NCBI GenBank assembly: GCA_028288085.1 | Contig: JAQBOK010000225.1 | Coordinates: forward strand, 1-45,678 | Source of the DNA: Mucilaginibacter sp. | Lineage (GTDB): Bacteria > Bacteroidota > Bacteroidia > Sphingobacteriales > Sphingobacteriaceae | Direction of reading: 5' to 3' | DNA length: 45,678 bases | Position numbers and translations under genes: made by a program | Part shown: positions 43,481 through 45,678 of the stretch, one piece after another | Position numbering within the stretch: the first letter of the stretch is position 1 | Layout: the number at the start of each line of letters is the position of its first letter | The notes under the pieces: model-generated | Database searches by the model: none | Told to the model about the DNA's origin: nothing | Seen by the model: only the letters and a program-made list of their open reading frames with translations

Positions 43481-45214
43481 GATTCTTGTCTTATCTGAAA
43501 TGTCTCTAATAATATCATCCAGTTCATTAGTAGACAAAATTATATATTCAAGAATTTTTTCTACTTCGCTTTCATCTATCAGTTTGTCTCTGATCAATGA
43601 AATTAATCCAACAATTCTGGTGACGGGCGCCCTTACTATATGCGACTGTATCCATGCTATTTCCCTAATTTTATCTTCCGCTCTTTTCCGTTCTGTAATA
43701 TCCTGCGCAGTACCAAATAACCTGACTACCTGACCATTTGAATCCTTCTCTCCATAACCAAATTCTTCAATTGCACGCTTTTCGCCGCCAAGTGTAGTTA
43801 TCTGATATTGTATATTAAACGGCTCACCTGTTTCCTGTGTGCGCTTACTGGCACGCTCAACGATTTGCCTATCCTGCTCATCAATTAAATTGATAAATGA
43901 ACCATGTGTTTTAGCAGGTATTTTTATATCCACATCAAAAATGTTATATAACTCCCTGGACCATGTTATTTTATCTGTTTTAAAATCAAAGCTCCAACTA
44001 CCCATTTTTGCAAAACGTTGCGCCTCCTCTAAAAAAGCCTCACTTTCAATAAGTTTTTCTTCTGCTAATTTTTTATCAGTAACATCCCGTGCAACGCAAA
44101 ATATCAACTTTACTTTTTCATCCCACCGTGCCGACCATATTATTGGAACAAGACAGCCATTTTTGCAGACAATATGGTTCTCAAAGTTATTCGTATCTGC
44201 ACCTTCTATAAGGTCTTCCAGCATTTTTTTGGCTTGATTGAGGTCGTCAGCGTGAACCAAATCAAAATATGATTTATCTACTAAATCATCAATTTTATAA
44301 CCCCATATCTTTTCGCATGCTTTACTTATTTTTCTAAATTTCCCTTGTTGATCAATGACGCAAATAATATCCATCGATTGATTAAAAATATTTTCCAGTT
44401 CATTATACGATTCAATTAAAGAGATATGGTTGGAAGTTTCTTTAGTAACGTCTTTTGATAAACACGCAACACCAAATAACTCGTTATTAGCATCATACAT
44501 TGGGGCCAAAGAGATCAGTCCATATTCTATTTTTCTTTCCACAGGATTATATGTATACTCATTTACCATGAAAGCTTCTCCATTAAATGCTTTACGGTAA
44601 TAACTTTCCCATCGTTTTAAAACTTCATCCTCAAAATGCTCAAGTGTTAAAGGGTCGCCCTTCCTTGCATGCTTACCTGTTAAATTAAGAATCTTTTTAG
44701 AATAAGATCGATTATAGGTAATAAGTCTGTAGTCTTTATCAATAGCCCAAATCAGATCATCTGTCGCATTAATTAAAGACTCTTGTATAGTTTTTACAAT
44801 AATATCGTCTTGTTTTCTTTTTTGTTTTGAAATAGCATTGAATACAACAACAACTCCAATAATTTCGCAATTACTTATAATGGGATTTGACCTATAACGA
44901 ACGGTTATGGGATTTCCATCCGACTTCCAAAACACTTCCTCCTCAACAATGCTGCCTGTTATATCGTTTAATGTTCTACAAATTGAGCATTGGTCATCAG
45001 GGTATATCTTAGCGTTTTCCAGGTTGCCCCGTATAAGATTATGAATATTTATTCCTATGCAATCTTCACAAGCATAGCCCAGAATTTGTAAAGCTGAAGT
45101 ATTGATAAAAGTGCAGCAGAGACTTTTATCAATGCAAAATAATCCATCGCCCATTGATTCGAGCATCAACTTATTAAATAGTAATGATTGTTCGAATATT
45201 TCCTCAGTTTGCAT
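43472..45214 (-). CDS. Four-PAS sensor protein with H-box, no ATPase domain
   Basis: Four PAS domains are visible, roughly 15-130, 145-265, 270-385 and 390-510: GDGLFCIDKSLCCTFINTSA, DDLIWAIDKDYRLITYNRSY, IICVIDQQGKFRKISKACEK and KMGSWSFDFKTDKITWSREL. Three end with PAC-type sequence (VACLSKDVT, FCVARDVTDKKLAEEKL, FGTAQDITERKRAEDKI). The last 65 residues form a dimerisation/phosphoacceptor-like helix pair with IAWIQSHIVRAPVTRI, where H525 aligns with the H-box of histidine kinases (usual SHELRTPL). There is no HATPase_c domain, and a stop follows at once. It is soluble, with no membrane segments. Probably a phosphotransfer partner or a regulator of a separate kinase. Ligands unknown. Confidence 0.85.
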   Translation of the reverse strand: MQTEEIFEQSLLFNKLMLESMGDGLFCIDKSLCCTFINTSALQILGYACEDCIGINIHNLIRGNLENAKIYPDDQCSICRTLNDITGSIVEEEVFWKSDGNPITVRYRSNPIISNCEIIGVVVVFNAISKQKRKQDDIIVKTIQESLINATDDLIWAIDKDYRLITYNRSYSKKILNLTGKHARKGDPLTLEHFEDEVLKRWESYYRKAFNGEAFMVNEYTYNPVERKIEYGLISLAPMYDANNELFGVACLSKDVTKETSNHISLIESYNELENIFNQSMDIICVIDQQGKFRKISKACEKIWGYKIDDLVDKSYFDLVHADDLNQAKKMLEDLIEGADTNNFENHIVCKNGCLVPIIWSARWDEKVKLIFCVARDVTDKKLAEEKLIESEAFLEEAQRFAKMGSWSFDFKTDKITWSRELYNIFDVDIKIPAKTHGSFINLIDEQDRQIVERASKRTQETGEPFNIQYQITTLGGEKRAIEEFGYGEKDSNGQVVRLFGTAQDITERKRAEDKIREIAWIQSHIVRAPVTRIVGLISLIRDKLIDESEVEKILEYIILSTNELDDIIRDISDKTRIAD

Positions 45215-45678
45215 AATTTTTATTCTTTATAAAATCAGAGTTGAATGCACGTTACGTTGGCATATGGCATCCATAATTTTGGAAATAAACAGTCATGGGG
45301 GTTTGGAAATAGAGATAATTGCATTAAGTCGCGTATCTTTAATCCGACAATCTTTTTATAACCAATTTTAACACAGTGCATCCGCGCTTGAAATGGCTGT
45401 AGATTTTTTACATTAACAATAATATTTATCTATAATTAAATTACATATCTTTCAAGTCAAACAAAGCACCAATTTACAAAAATAAATTAATTATCAGTAA
45501 ATCAATTGATAATAAAGCAGTCCACATAGCGCCCAATAAATCAAGGTGGGCATGCACCCTGCAAATCAATTTCTCTAATCCTTATTATAATTGCAACACA
45601 CTTTAGATATCATGGGTTCGCTGATGATGTTTTATAGTACTTAAGCTCAATAAATAGCTATTTTTGCCCAATGGCCGG
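45215..45678. other. Intergenic region to window end
   Basis: 464 bp without a convincing gene. AT-rich. It likely contains the promoter of the PAS-domain gene; a - strand TATTTTTG box lies at 45477-45484 but is 260 bp from the start codon. Nothing else was recognised. Confidence 0.35.

Noticed and set aside
44900..45160. Cysteine-rich first PAS domain as a possible metal or haem site
   Set aside because: The Cys positions (CxxC-like DQCSIC) resemble the ordinary ECPIY-type turn of many PAS domains; no clear binding set was visible.
45102..45371. An 89-codon open frame on the + strand at the PAS gene start
   Set aside because: Half of it is antisense to the first PAS domain and the rest is non-conserved AT-rich sequence.

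Overview
The window looks like a chromosomal piece from a Bacteroidota bacterium, most likely family Sphingobacteriaceae (Mucilaginibacter/Pedobacter-like); the genus is an inference. The evidence is moderate GC with AT-rich intergenic DNA, absence of clear Shine-Dalgarno sites, several TAnnTTTG-type -7 boxes, type IX secretion (T9SS)/gliding genes (gldB, sprE/porW, gldKLMN), secreted proteins with T9SS C-terminal sorting domains, and an ATP synthase operon lacking the beta and epsilon genes. No rRNA, tRNA, CRISPR array, transposase or integrase was seen.

Region 1 (1-14031) is a tandem array of four large secreted paralogues on the + strand, the first cut by the window edge. They share a roughly 550-600 residue C-terminal half ending in a T9SS type A sorting domain, but their N-terminal halves differ (beta-solenoid-like Gly/Thr/Asn-rich repeats; in the third, a six-blade NHL propeller). 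A 335-bp nested inverted-repeat element lies just after the first gene.

Region 2 (14087-18830) holds a DUF4136 lipoprotein, NAD+ synthetase (nadE), divergent gldB, a tiny two-helix membrane protein and a DUF4349 lipoprotein. Region 3 (18966-24811, - strand) is the ATP synthase operon atpZ - membrane protein - atpB-E-F-H-A-G, with a hairpin after atpE, unusual inverted-repeat spacers and a strong terminator. Region 4 (24877-34294, + strand) carries sprE/porW, two tandem class A penicillin-binding proteins and uvrC.

Region 5 (34333-41176, - strand) is a DUF4271 membrane protein, hemD and the gldK-L-M-N operon, the structural and motor core of T9SS. Region 6 (41296-45678) is an accessory, partly decayed stretch: a broken YrdB/DUF2568 gene, a TIGR03118-type lipoprotein, a truncated and frameshifted ABC-transporter permease remnant, and a four-PAS protein with a phosphoacceptor-like H-box but no ATPase domain.

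Taken together, the T9SS components (GldK/N ring, GldL/M motor, SprE/PorW, GldB) sit within about 40 kb of four predicted T9SS substrates. I did not find an obviously new defence or biosynthetic system. The most interesting items are the nested palindromic element, the modular T9SS substrate array, the hairpin spacers in the atp operon, and the ATPase-less PAS/H-box protein.
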